Assembly: GCA_023079485.1 (NCBI GenBank)
Contig: CM041092.1
Coordinates: forward strand, 5,952,627 to 6,016,626
DNA length: 64,000 bases
Direction: 5' to 3'
Source: Archilochus colubris
Lineage: Eukaryota > Chordata > Aves > Apodiformes > Trochilidae
The position numbers and the translations under genes are program-made. Under the pieces are notes generated by a model, which was not told the origin of the DNA, made no database searches, and was given only the letters and a program-made list of their open reading frames with translations. Every line of letters begins with the position of its first letter. The first letter of the stretch is position 1. This document shows, one piece after another, positions 53,291-64,000 of the stretch.

Positions 53291-53667
53291 CTGCAATACC
53301 CACTTGCAATCAGCACCTTCTTAGCAATTTCCCCTTACTTCCTCCTCTTGCTGCTCCCTAATGAGCTCGTGGGACCAAGAGGATCTGAACGAGCTGCATT
53401 TGAAAAGCAATCACCAAAAATGAGCAGGGCTTTCTCTGAGCCCATCTTTGGGAAGCCACCACCCCCGCAGCACATGGCCCCATCACCTGCTGTCACTCGG
53501 GCTGGCAGCATTATTGTGACAACTGGATATTCCACTTGCAGCTCCGCAGTGCTGGTTCACATGCCTCCTAAATCTCCTTGCTTGAAGTGTAATATTTTCC
53601 TGCCATTCATCTCTCTCTTCCTGTGGGAACTTATGATAAGCTTTGGAAATGGCTTAGAGACACTCAC

Positions 53668-53719
53668 TCCCCTCGGATGGCAGCAGCTGCGTGCGACTCT
53701 CGGAGGCAAAGTCTCTGCG
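53668..53719. promoter_or_regulatory. CpG cluster with divergent donor-like sites
   Basis: Five CpGs fall within about 46 bp (53674-53719) in a CpG-poor region. On the plus strand the cluster ends at GCG then gtaaga (donor-like, 53719/53720). On the minus strand it ends at GGGGA then gtgagt (donor-like, 53668/53667). It could be the first exons of divergent transcripts, including a distal non-coding first exon of HNMT. There is no transcript evidence. Confidence 0.25.
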
Positions 53720-56550
53720 GTAAGATGACAGCAAAGCCATGTATTAGGAACACTTCAGATGTCTGTAAGCCATCACTCATGCCCAAACTCAGAATTTAAA
53801 TTACCCTGACACGGTGAAGAGTCTCCTTTTGACAAAATCTTGTTTATTGCCTTTCAGTCTATAGGATACTGGACGGGGTAGAAGACAGCAGTACTGGCAC
53901 AAGGGTGGCATTCCCACCTGTGTCTGCACAGCCCAGCACCCAGACACCACTTTGGACATTAAATTACCCTGGCAACCTATATATGCCAAACACATGTGGT
54001 TTTGAAGAGCTTTTGCACCCTGGGACAGTAAAGGATGTCTTGAACATCTTGAACTTTTCAACCCAAAAATCCCAGGCCCTCCATGACAGCCATGTGCCTT
54101 TTTTTTTTTTTTTTTTTTTCCCAGTCCTCAAATCTTTGTTCTTTCTGCCAACTTCATGACAATGATCTGATGTTCTCACAGGTTACCAATGAAAATTAAT
54201 ATAATAACAACCATCCAGCAAGCATCCAGACTGCCTGCATGGGAAGGGGGCTCAGTAACACTTTCTCAGAGGAACAGCATGGCCACAATCCTCTGGGCAC
54301 AGACAGGAGGAGAAGCTCAGCCATGCTGCTGCTACTTCTCCCAAGCCTTACAAAAGGTCAAAGGTGGAGAAATAAGGGGAAAAAAAAAAAGAAAAGATCA
54401 AATACTCTGCTAGCTGACAACCTCTGCCTCTCCAGACCCCTATCTTCAGCACTCATACTCTGCAGAGTAAGTTTTGATGGCACTCATGACCACAAAACAA
54501 ATTGCATCTAGTACCAAATAAACAGACTGCAGTTTTTGCAAAACTGAGATTAATAAAGGACTTTTTTTTTCTAAGTGCCAGATGTTATGACCAACTACTG
54601 TCACCTGCAATTAGACCCTTTGACACTGCTACCCCAGGTTGAAAGCGAGATGGTCTGTGACCCGCCAGGGTCTCACATCTCCATGCTCTAGTTTGGCTTT
54701 GAGCACAGCCATGCTTTAATTCATACTACATACTGCAGATCAAACTAATGTATTAGAGTCAGATCTGCACATCACCTACTGCCAAAAGAGCTGCAAATGT
54801 GGAATTTCACAGTATAATATCAGTACAGAACCACCTCTCCCTCACTAGCACTTATTGGTGCTATGTACATGGATCATGCAAAAATCCTTCAAATAATACC
54901 ATATCATTGCTCAGTGAAAATGTACAAGAGCTTTTCATGGATAGTGCCATCACTGTATTTTTTTAATTACAATTTAATTTGGAGACAAGAGGAGCCTTGA
55001 CTGGAAAGCTCCTCCCTGCAGAGTATGTTTGTGTTTGAGTAAGGGATGCTGAAAAGGCCATCTTAAAACTTTCCTAGAAGTAAAAGTACTGTAGATTCCC
55101 CCCCCCTCTGTGAAAAGCCATTCCTAAATACATGGCGCCTTAAACTGAAGTCATATTTATTTGCACTGAAGCCAGATGAGGAATTTTGTCCTAAAATTAA
55201 TTTTTTTCAAAGGTGCTGAGGCAGAAGGAGGCTGGAAGGGATGGCTGCAGGTAGCCTGGCTGGCAGCAGGGTGGACCTGCCCCAGTCACAGCCCAAGAAA
55301 TTGCCATTCCCAGCACAGTGTCCTTGCCTTTTCACTCACCCTCCTTATCTATTACCATGCTTTCTGCTCTCCACTCCCTTTCTTCCCTGCAGGCCTACAA
55401 CTGTTGATTGTAATAATGTTTTTTTTATACCATTTCTATCTCTTGGCTCAATCCAGCCGGTGCCATTGTAGGCACTTTCCATGTGTCACTGCTTCTTTCA
55501 AGCATCATATCCTCCTGCAAGATACCAACACATCCAACTGACTCTCTCCTTTGTGCAGGCTTTATGTTGCAAGTTATTTAAACTCCCAGCTATTTTCCTG
55601 ATTAAATAAACCCAGGACCAGTTGCTCTAAAAGCATCAGGGTTTTATTAGAAAGCTACATTGCCATCTTGTTATTTTGATCCCTATTCACCTCTCACCTT
55701 CCTACAGACAAAAGCTTCTGGGTTTCTTTATATATACGTGTCTTCATGCTTTTATTGAGTGAGAATCCTCTCTGATATCTCTGCTCTGAGGTGAGACTGC
55801 TCTGTGGATCGTGTTCAGTGTTTTCCTCAGCTTTGATTTTGTCTCTACCCTGAAAAACCCCTGGTGCAGTTAATGGCAACAAAAGAAAGTGAAGGACTTC
55901 AGGATTTGGTCCTGATTTCAGTGACATGAGTTCAACTCCTTCTTATGCTCTGGATGCTTGATTCTCAGTTGCAGCCACATCTTTTGGGTTAGAAAACACA
56001 ACAATGGGTATGGAATGTGAAAATGCAAAACAAAATATTCATTACAGTGTAGCAGTTATGCCAAGGATAGGTAGTTTTAAAAAATACACTAGCTTGCCAT
56101 AGCTAATGGATTTTTACTAACCACTCCATCCAGAGCCCAAAGGAAAGATTCCTGGGTTGTGGTTGCACCTCCTGCCTCTGGGGCATTTCTTGAGTAGCAC
56201 AGGGTTAAAGCTTCAGGCAGGAAAATGCAGAAGTGGTCCAGCTTCCCAGAAGCAAACATTTGCACAGCCACAGGTGTATAAAAACGTAGGAACATGCAAA
56301 AATCATCAGATCAGGTGGGGATTATTTACCCATTTGCCACTCTATTAGCCTGCAACCAACACTCCAGGTTAGGACATCCTGTTCCAGCCACTCTCTGCCA
56401 CACATGATGTCTCATCCAGACTAAAGCTGCATCAGAACCCAGTATGAACTCCACAAAGGACACTACTATTTTTGGGATGCCTACAAGTCCATCCTCCTCC
56501 CTCAATTCACAAATGTAGCCACAGTGTGAAGCGTCATCCAGACTGATATC
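53720..56550. other. Intergenic sequence, no gene recognised
   Basis: No exon recognised. Apart from poly(T) at 54099 and a short C run near 55099 the sequence is unique-looking. Confidence 0.6.
54099..54119 (+). repeat. Poly(T) run
   Basis: An uninterrupted run of 21 T; simple repeat. Confidence 0.9.
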
Positions 56551-56589
56551 AAGCATACGCAGAAATCCAGAAATCCACAAGCTTTTAGT

Positions 56590-56960
56590 TGAATTTTCTC
56601 CTCTCCATCCCACAGTGGAGGGAGGAGTGAGTGGATGCATGGTTCTAAGCCACATTTTGGGCTCCCAACGTGAGGCACCAATAAATCTGTCACAGCTTTA
56701 GCCAGAAACCAGGTAGCAGATGCTCTCTTATCCCCCCACAACCCTCCCAAGGGAAGATAAAAAGGGGAATAAAGGAGAAAGACTTCAAGGTCTGTGAGAC
56801 CCTGAGACTGAGCCCCTGTTTGCATGGCCCAAGCGCTGCCCTGCAGGAGCTGCCACCAGTGGGGGTGGGCAGCAAAAGGGGGAAAATGAAGTAAAACTTG
56901 CATTTATCTCTCTTATGGAAAGAATCTGTAACAAGAGAGGAAATAAACTTGATGGGTTTG
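56590..56960 (+). mobile_element. Decayed endogenous retrovirus remnant (LTR end, primer-binding site, leader)
   Basis: At 56658-56676 the plus strand carries a degenerate match to the lysine-tRNA primer-binding site used by ERVK-like retroviruses (observed core CCCAACGTGAGGC). It follows a 'gggaggagtgagtggatgca' stretch ending in CCACA that resembles the 3' end of avian LTRs. The purine-rich sequence after it (aaaaggggaataaagg) fits a retroviral leader. No gag or pol is seen, so this is a broken fragment. Its outer limits are uncertain. Confidence 0.4.
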
Positions 56961-57469
56961 GTCACCCACAAGAGGAAAGCACCCATGCTGATGGAGGAGG
57001 CTGGATGCTACCAGAGCAAGTGAGACAGCCCAGCCATGCTTGTCCCTTTTCTCCCTGTTTGTGTGGCTGGATTAGAACAGAGGGATTTGGGGGGAAACGT
57101 GTAGCCACAGCCCACCCAGGGTTTGGAGGATGGGGAGAGTCCCAGACCAGCAGGCACCAAAGCCTTCAGGTGCAGGCTTGCTGCAACCCAAAGTACAACA
57201 GCCTCCCCCCGAGGTAAGTGACCTTAAGGCCAGCCAGAAAACAAGAATTTCATTCTGTGAAACGTTTGGGTTTGTTCCACAGGGACTTAATTGCCTTTTG
57301 TTTTGCTTTTGTGCAAAAATGAAAGCATTCAGCAGAAAGAAATGTGCTGCAGATAAGCCTATAAACCAGGGATTAAGACACTCACTGGGGAGACGAGAAC
57401 CTTTACATGAAATTTTTGATTTATTCCAGGAATTGGGCTTCTGTTAATCACCTATTTTTTGGTTCATTG

Positions 57470-57720
57470 GCCTAGTTGTATTTTAGGATGAATGCACCAT
57501 TTTGTCACATCAGAAATGGAACATTAATAGGAACGTAGTGTTAATGTGGAGGATGCTTGTACCTGCTGAAAGGAAATAAATGATGCCATAATTAAGGTTG
57601 AAAAATAATTCACTCAAAAACCCCTGGAACATTTACAGAATGTAGAGATGCAATGCAAATTTTCATGTTTGAAATATTCATAAATGATTTTGTGAGTCAT
57701 TATGGTTACCCTGTAAACAA
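57470..57720. other. Candidate conserved non-coding element
   Basis: A+T-rich, repeat-free sequence with compact motifs such as 'aatgatgccataattaagg' and 'gaaatattcataaatgattt', of the kind seen in deeply conserved vertebrate enhancers. Constraint is inferred from texture only. Confidence 0.28.
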
Positions 57721-57904
57721 TGTTTAGATATCTCAGGCTCTCACCTCTCCTCCTAAGGACTGAGAAGTGTTATAACCTTCCATGTCACCCAAGGGGTCAG
57801 TGTGGGGGTGCTGGGCTGTCCCAGTTTGGAGATGGAGGCAGGAACAGGACACAACTTTGCTGGTGCCAGGACCTCTGGGCTGACCTGGAGAAGATCCATG
57901 TTTT

Positions 57905-57937
57905 AAGAAAAAAAAGAAAAAAAAAAAAAAAAAAAAA
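57905..57937 (+). repeat. Poly(A)-rich run
   Basis: About 33 nt that is nearly all A, with one or two G interruptions. No retrocopied gene was recognised upstream. Confidence 0.9.
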
Positions 57938-57939
57938 GG

Positions 57940-60470
57940 GAACTCTGGTTGTACTAGGAAGATGAGGAGAGGGTCTGAGCTCCTGGTGTCATGGGTGTTT
58001 AGTGCTGCACACTGTACCCAGCCGCCTTCCCCTTACTTTCACACTGGGAATCATCACCCAGACATTTGCAGGATCCATCTTTGCTGCAGCCAAACTCTCC
58101 TCTGCATTAACCTCATCAGCACCATGAGGCACTGACTCCTACAATGGGTTTTTCATTCCTCTTCCAGGCAGGAGATGCTTCTCCATCCTCATTCAGTGCT
58201 GGCAGGGGAACCTGAAGTGCTGCCAAGCTCACCAACATCTCTTGCTGTTATTTATTGCAGTTTTCCTGAAGGATTTTCTTGCTCCAGAGCAAGGGAGGGG
58301 TATCTTAGATATCCTTAAAAAAATAGGGCTCATCTCTGTTCTAGGCCCATGTAGCTGAGGTCAGTGCCACAAAGGGAAAGGGACCTCCTGCAGCAGGAGA
58401 GATGCAGCTGTGGTGCCCAAAGCCCATCCTGAGCTGCTGGGTGTCATAGGAATGTGATAATGCCATGAAAAAAACATGATAAAAATGTGCCTTTCTTTTG
58501 TCAGCTCTGTTTAAGCTGCACGTGCCAGGTTTACTGAGGGAAGAAACCTCTCAGATGTCCAGCAGTGAGTGTTTAATTTCCCCAAAGTGAATGCAGAGAG
58601 TGCCCTGAAACTTTTCAGCTTTCCTGATGAAGTAGGAGAAAGCATTACAGCACTTACAGCTATTGATTATTTAAACTAATGGACTGAGACTGATGCAACG
58701 TATTGCCACAGCCAGGGGATTCTCTGTTGTGTTTCTTTTATGAACCCAACAGCAAACATCTCTCAGACCACAGGGTGGAGAGGTGGGGGGACCAGACAGC
58801 ATCCAGATCCAGGCTGCCCTCAGCACAGATGCAAGGAGTGGGTTCTTCACCTGATGTAGCTCCACAACCAAATGTTTTGAGACCAAAGCTGCTATGTTAA
58901 ACCTTGTCTCACTGGTATATTTCTTTTTTTGTGGTCTATTGCAGGTTTTTCATGGGACTATCTTGCCAAGTTGCATTCAAGAGCAAGAGATGGAACACTT
59001 TAAGAAAGCTCAGAAATGATGAGATGCAATGAATGAATACCTGAGTGGTGCTAAGAGTTTGTTCATCTGCCAGACTTCAGTGTTGGGCTTACTAGACATT
59101 TTGGGGCAATTTAATGTTGAACTTCAAATGGACAGCCAGTGCTCAAGGTCAAGCTCACTGGGTTTACTACACCTAAATTTCCTTGTCTTTACCAGGATAC
59201 ACGAAATCTGTCCTTCGAATTATTTATTTTTGTTAGGTAGTCAGCCCAAACTTTAACTCCTTCTGAAGGTCTTGGAGAGCAGTGGGAAAGTCAGGAAGCT
59301 GTTGAGTCTAGCCGTTTCCCTCCATGTAAGCCAAAGGCTGAGCAACACCTCAGCCATCCATGCACTGCCCAGATGTTTGGAGCCATAAAAGCCACTTTGC
59401 TTTGCACAGGTGACAGCACGGTCCCCATGGGCCATTCAGGCATCAGGGAATGTGCTTCATCCCTGCTTCAAAAAGAGACCTGGAATGAACACTAGCCAAC
59501 ATGTCTGATGCAAAGTGCTTCTGCCTAGAACCTCTGGTGTTTATGACAAGATTAAAGTTTTGGCTGATGAAGGCACCAATGCTGAGGCAACCCATTTGTG
59601 CAGCTGCTGGCTTGGTGATGGTTATGCACTTGGAGTGATAAAACTTTAGCATGGTGCAGAACATATGGATTGAAAACTGCCTAGCTGAATCACTCAAAAC
59701 ATAGGTAAAAAGCAAGGACTTCAAGCTAAAGACTGCTCCTAATCATAAAGCTGAATTTCCTAGCTCATAAAAATTTATATAGGGACATAGGACAGCAATT
59801 AGATGGGCTGCCTGCTGGATGGGCTGCCTGATGTCAGGCTGATGGCTCTGAAAAAAAAAAAGTGTTATGAATTTGATAACACTTGTGTAGTGCTACCTTT
59901 ATGAGGGAGAAATCTGCCATGGGCTGGAGCCACAGAGCAGTCAAAAGTAGGCAGGAGGAAAGGGATGGCTGGACAGCCTGGTGTTCATATACTGAGAGAG
60001 CCCACTGAGGAAAATAGATCAGAACTTTAGAAGATATCATTTCATCTGAGGAAAAAAAAGCTAAGATCTAAATAAGCAGCTACAAAATGTGGTCTATACT
60101 GGTGTCTTCTCAGTCCTGGTCCCACGTTAAGTCAGAAGTACATTTATAAAGAACGAGCTGTTATTTAATGGGCTAACTAGACTGTCCAATAGATTCTTCA
60201 CCAGTGCTGCAACTATTTATATGCAATGACAGTTGTGTCAGTCACATGCATGTCATATCTCACAGCCATTTAGCAAGATGTAAATCAGTGAGATAAAACA
60301 CAGCCCTGATACAAGGAGGATGGGGGGAACAACTCCAGCATGGCCAAGACCTCCAGACTCCATCACCCCTCCCATGCCTGGGGATGCCTGAGGTGCCAGG
60401 GGTACCAAGCAACTACAGATGGACTGAGGTGTCCCACAGGCTTCACAGCAGCACCCTGAGGACATCTCAG
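57940..60470. other. Intergenic sequence, no gene recognised
   Basis: No exon or repeat family recognised. A 13-bp direct duplication (GATGGGCTGCCTG) occurs at 59802-59814 and 59818-59830. Confidence 0.6.
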
Positions 60471-60754
60471 CCACCCCCAGGCACCTCGAACAAGTCCATG
60501 ACATGGGCAAGACCACCTCGCAGCCTCCCTTCCTGAGGCACCCGGTGGCTCAGAACCCCCCTCCAAGGAGCTGCTGTAGCTGAAAGACTCGACCCAGGTT
60601 TGCTGCCTCTCAGTAAAGAACCAGGACGGAGAAATCCCCTCTCTTTGCAGCTCTGAGCTGCTCTCTGCAGGTGTGAGCATCGGTAGGGCAATGCTGACCT
60701 CTGCTGCCTGAAAGCAAACCGGTGAAAAACCCCACGAAAAACGCGGATCTTTAC

Positions 60755-60869
60755 CGGGAAGAGAGAAGCAGCAATATATTTCTTCATATAAAACATCGAT
60801 TTAAGGAAGTTTGATGGGAAATGCGTCCAGTTTCAGGAGATTCGATGGCAAGGTGCTCTGGGTTATTTA
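60755..60869 (-). other. Exon-like segment in a CpG-bearing stretch
   Basis: On the minus strand a strong pyrimidine tract and acceptor (ctttttctctctgcag) precede 115 nt that end in a donor-like CCCG then gtaaag. One frame reads NNPEHLAIESPETGRISHQT and a few more residues before a TGA. The surrounding 60480-60870 has about a dozen CpGs, unusual for this window. It could be a terminal coding exon, a non-coding RNA exon, or chance. I do not recognise the peptide. Confidence 0.25.
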
Positions 60870-63800
60870 CTGCAGAGAGAAAAAGGTCAGATAAATGATC
60901 AGGGAGGTCTGACCATTGGGTCATGAGGTTCAGGGAGGATCCCCTTGCTTCCCAAACTCCTTCTAGGAGAAGAGTCTCAGTGTGGCTGCATCCAATCCTA
61001 GTCCTAGATTTTGTCAAGGGTTTATTTCTAAAGGATTATAAATGTGCAATCAATCCCTTCTATCACTTAGCTAAGATTTCCCAAGTTTAGCATGTTATTA
61101 ATCACCAAGGATCTGTTGTGACAAGAAACCTCTCGAGCTAGAGAAGTAATCTTGAGGGAGATCCTGGTCTGCAGCCTGGGATTTAGGGGGTAAGATGACT
61201 TTTGTAGTCAGATTTGCAGGTGCCAATCTCCTCCACACATGGCCTGAGTTGGACATTGACCACTAGGTGAGCACTTTGCTCATCTTAGCCCTAAGTTGTT
61301 CTGTTGTTATCTCTTCCCTAAATCTTTGAGCAGGATTCAGCAGCCACATCCATACACACCCAGTATAGCTGACATGGGTGGATATTGCTTGAGCAGGGTT
61401 AGGGGAGATAAAGCTGATGGTGGGGGAGATGATGCCATCACACAGCATCCCCTTGGCCAGGTGGCTTTGGCAGAGTAGCTGTAACATTGCCCAGGTATCC
61501 TATGATTTCCAGGTCACCTCACTTGGGGTGAGCACAGGTTTGTAACTTCAGACCCCCAGGGCAGTTCTTTAAGAGATGCTCTAAAAAGCCAACTGGTTGA
61601 CAAGTTGGGGCCAAACCCTTTCCCACTGGTGACACCAGGGGCTTGGCTGCCTCCCACCTGGCAGTAGGTGCTGCCAAGACCACCCCACCCAGCATGGGTC
61701 TTACAAGAGCCCCAGCAAGTGGGTGTGCAGCCAGCTCTCAGCTTGGTGCCTCCACCAACCTCAGTGTTTTGCTCTGCTGGATGGGGAGAAGCTGCCACAT
61801 AGGCAAAGAGGCAGAAATCTGGATTTTCACATTTAGGAAAGATCAGCTTGTCAAGCATAAAAATAAAAGTGATTCCTCCTAAGTATGCTTGGGGTCCAGC
61901 TGAAAAAAGCACCAGACCTGGAGGGGTTTTTTTGGGGGTCTTTCTCAAGGCTCAACCACACTGCTTAGGAGTTCCTTTAAGGACCTTGTCAGAAAACAAA
62001 GTGTGTTGTGATAAAAATTCACTGACATCAACGACCCAGGGGACACCTTCAGGACAGGCCCTCACCTCAGTACACTGAGAGGAAAATACAATTTGGGGAC
62101 AAAGCAAGGAGGGAAACAAGGGACCATTCCAGTGCAGCATGAGATAGGTCAGGGGTGGCACAGCAATACCACCAGGTGAGGACTTTTTGCTAGAAAATGT
62201 CTTTGCATTCATACTGAGCATATATAAACTTGGCACTTACTACCAGCTGGTCTACAGGCAGTGCAGAAGTGGAGTGAGGCTCATGTCCTTCTTGAGCAGG
62301 CAGCATGGAGAGGGAAAGCTCATGTGGAGGTTTTATCCATCACTCCTTGTCTTCTGGTATCTGCACGAGGTGCTTTATTCCTGCTGCTGACCTGCAAGTG
62401 GGCAAAGAAAGACACAGAGGAGTCAAAAGACCAGCTCATACAGGGAAGAGTCAGGGGCTCAGGAAATGGCTGTTGAACCCCTGAGCACACAGACAAACCC
62501 AGTACTGATCCCCCCCAGGCAAAAGTTCTGGCCTAAGGATATGCCAGGTAACCCTCTGCCTCTTCTGGTCAGCAGGAGAATTATGTCTGGTTATGGTCCA
62601 GGTGGTCTGTCCTGGGATGTGTATTTCTTAGGCATTGTCAGAGAGTCACAGAGGGGGGGAATTTATCTTTAGTAATTAGTTTCTGTGCCTTGGAGCAGTG
62701 AAGCACAAATAAGCATTTAACATTGATCTATTGCAGCACTTCCCTGGGTAAATAGATGGCTCTGGTGCTGGCTGATGCTGATGCACTAGTGGCTTTTATG
62801 ATCAGAGGAATCACTCAAGCATCAGCTGAGCCACCAGCCAAAAAGCATGGCTAAGCTTTTAAAACCAAGCTTGGGGAACATGACTTCTCTGACCTGCTCA
62901 TGCTCTGGAACACAATGGCAGCATTTCCCCCCTCCCAAAAAGCTCCTGAAGGAGAGATTGCATCAAAGAGAAACTCAGAAGCTTGAAGACCAGGCAAGCA
63001 GAAATGTCTTTTGCTTTTTCAGAGTTCAGGATTGCTTAAGTTGAGGTTTTATAGCCACCGCACAACCTGCATGACCAGCTTAGAACCATAGCCCACCCTA
63101 CTCAGCCTGTTGATAACTTTGAAATAATGTGATTTGGATTCAAGAATGTAACATCACAGGTCTAGGAGGACGGGTCTGTAATAAATCTGTCAAGTCAGAA
63201 GCACTGCAATGGGACTGAAGCACAGGCTGCAGGAATCCAGAGCCCTGAACTCAGCTGAGGGGCTGGCTTGCTAAAAATGCCACTGCTCAAATCTTTCCTG
63301 CCTTTAAATAAGGCCCAGGCAAGATGGGGCATGGGGCATGACTGCTTTGACCAGTGAGGCATCCAGAGACCACAAAGCAGATCAGGAAATGGTTAAAAGG
63401 GAGATGCTAAACAGTGTTCCCTTTGTTGGACCAAATCAAATTTACTGTGGAATGTCTATGGACTAATCCCAGATAGAAATTTCAAGAAAAATCTTAGCAA
63501 AAATGACAGAAACATGAAATATGTTGATGAGAAAAGGAGGCTGTCACCAGTACTAACAGGGATAGGGATGCTGTAAAAGAATCCAAAGTGATTTTGAAGA
63601 CTTTGGTAAGAAAACTCACCAGCAATTCATTGCAGCATCAGGAATGGTCCCTCAGAGGAGCACCTGGTGAAATCCAAACTTGTCAATGGGGCCACCAGGG
63701 AAAGCAAGCTGTGGGTGTGCTGGTTTACCTCGAGCATCCAGGACAGAGGGAGAAGTACAATGACTGCCAAAAATGAGCAAAGAAAACTTACTTTCATTAG

Positions 63801-64000
63801 AAGGAAACTATTTGAAGACATCCATTGAAATGACTGGCTGTAATAGTTGCTAACCTACATGAAACAGAAACAGAAATAGTGATTTTAAAAAGCATTATTA
63901 GACTCTGAGTAAGGTGGATGATAAAATACCAATTAATCTAGAAAGAAATTATAGACAATGAAACCTGTTAGAGGTAGTATAGTTTTTCACTTAATTAAGT
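60870..64000. other. Intergenic sequence, no gene recognised
   Basis: No exon, repeat family or RNA gene recognised in the last 3 kb. ORFs are short and unremarkable. Confidence 0.6.

Noticed and set aside
53077..53361. ORFs on both strands around 53.1-53.3 kb
   Set aside because: They are translations of a CR1 fragment.
57905..57937. Poly(A) run as the tail of a processed pseudogene
   Set aside because: No gene-like sequence or target-site duplication could be recognised upstream.
44840..64000. Search for THSD7B terminal exons, the expected neighbour on the other side
   Set aside because: No thrombospondin-type repeat peptide (WxxWxxC patterns) was recognised.

Overview
The window reads as vertebrate nuclear DNA, most probably from a bird. 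It is A+T-rich and CpG-poor, most of it is non-coding, and its one clear gene is split into exons. It also carries several fragments of CR1, the dominant LINE family of birds and other sauropsids, in different states of decay. The species cannot be told from the sequence.

The only gene I can establish is HNMT (histamine N-methyltransferase), on the minus strand. Its six coding exons lie at 44839-44703, 43218-43166, 39913-39806, 36412-36282, 35728-35635 and 32524-32169. All junctions are GT-AG. Together they give 879 nt, that is 292 codons plus a stop, the same length as human HNMT. The residues known to hold histamine (Glu28, Gln143, Asn283) and most of those that hold S-adenosylmethionine (Gly60, Glu89, Gln94, Ile142) are in register. 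Position 120, a Ser contact in human, is Ala here.

Layout: 1-31.2 kb is the 3' flank of HNMT. I find no exon there, only chance ORFs and some A+T-rich blocks that look like candidate conserved non-coding sequence (about 20.4-21.2 kb and 27.3-28.6 kb). 31.26-44.84 kb is HNMT. Its intron 5 holds a plus-strand CR1 fragment. Its intron 1 holds a minus-strand CR1 fragment and a compact palindromic element that ends about 50 nt before the exon 2 splice acceptor. 44.84-64 kb is the 5' flank, with two more CR1 fragments, a probable retroviral primer-binding-site remnant, simple repeats, and two small CpG-bearing spots (53.67-53.72 kb and 60.5-60.87 kb) that look like unassigned exons or promoters.

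In tetrapods HNMT usually lies between THSD7B and SPOPL. I recognised no exon of either, so both flanks appear intergenic, although short exons could be missed by eye. No tRNA, rRNA, CRISPR array or prokaryotic system was seen. The most interesting observations are the near-perfect inverted repeat beside the 53-nt exon that encodes the cofactor-binding motif, and the two CpG/splice-signal clusters upstream of HNMT.
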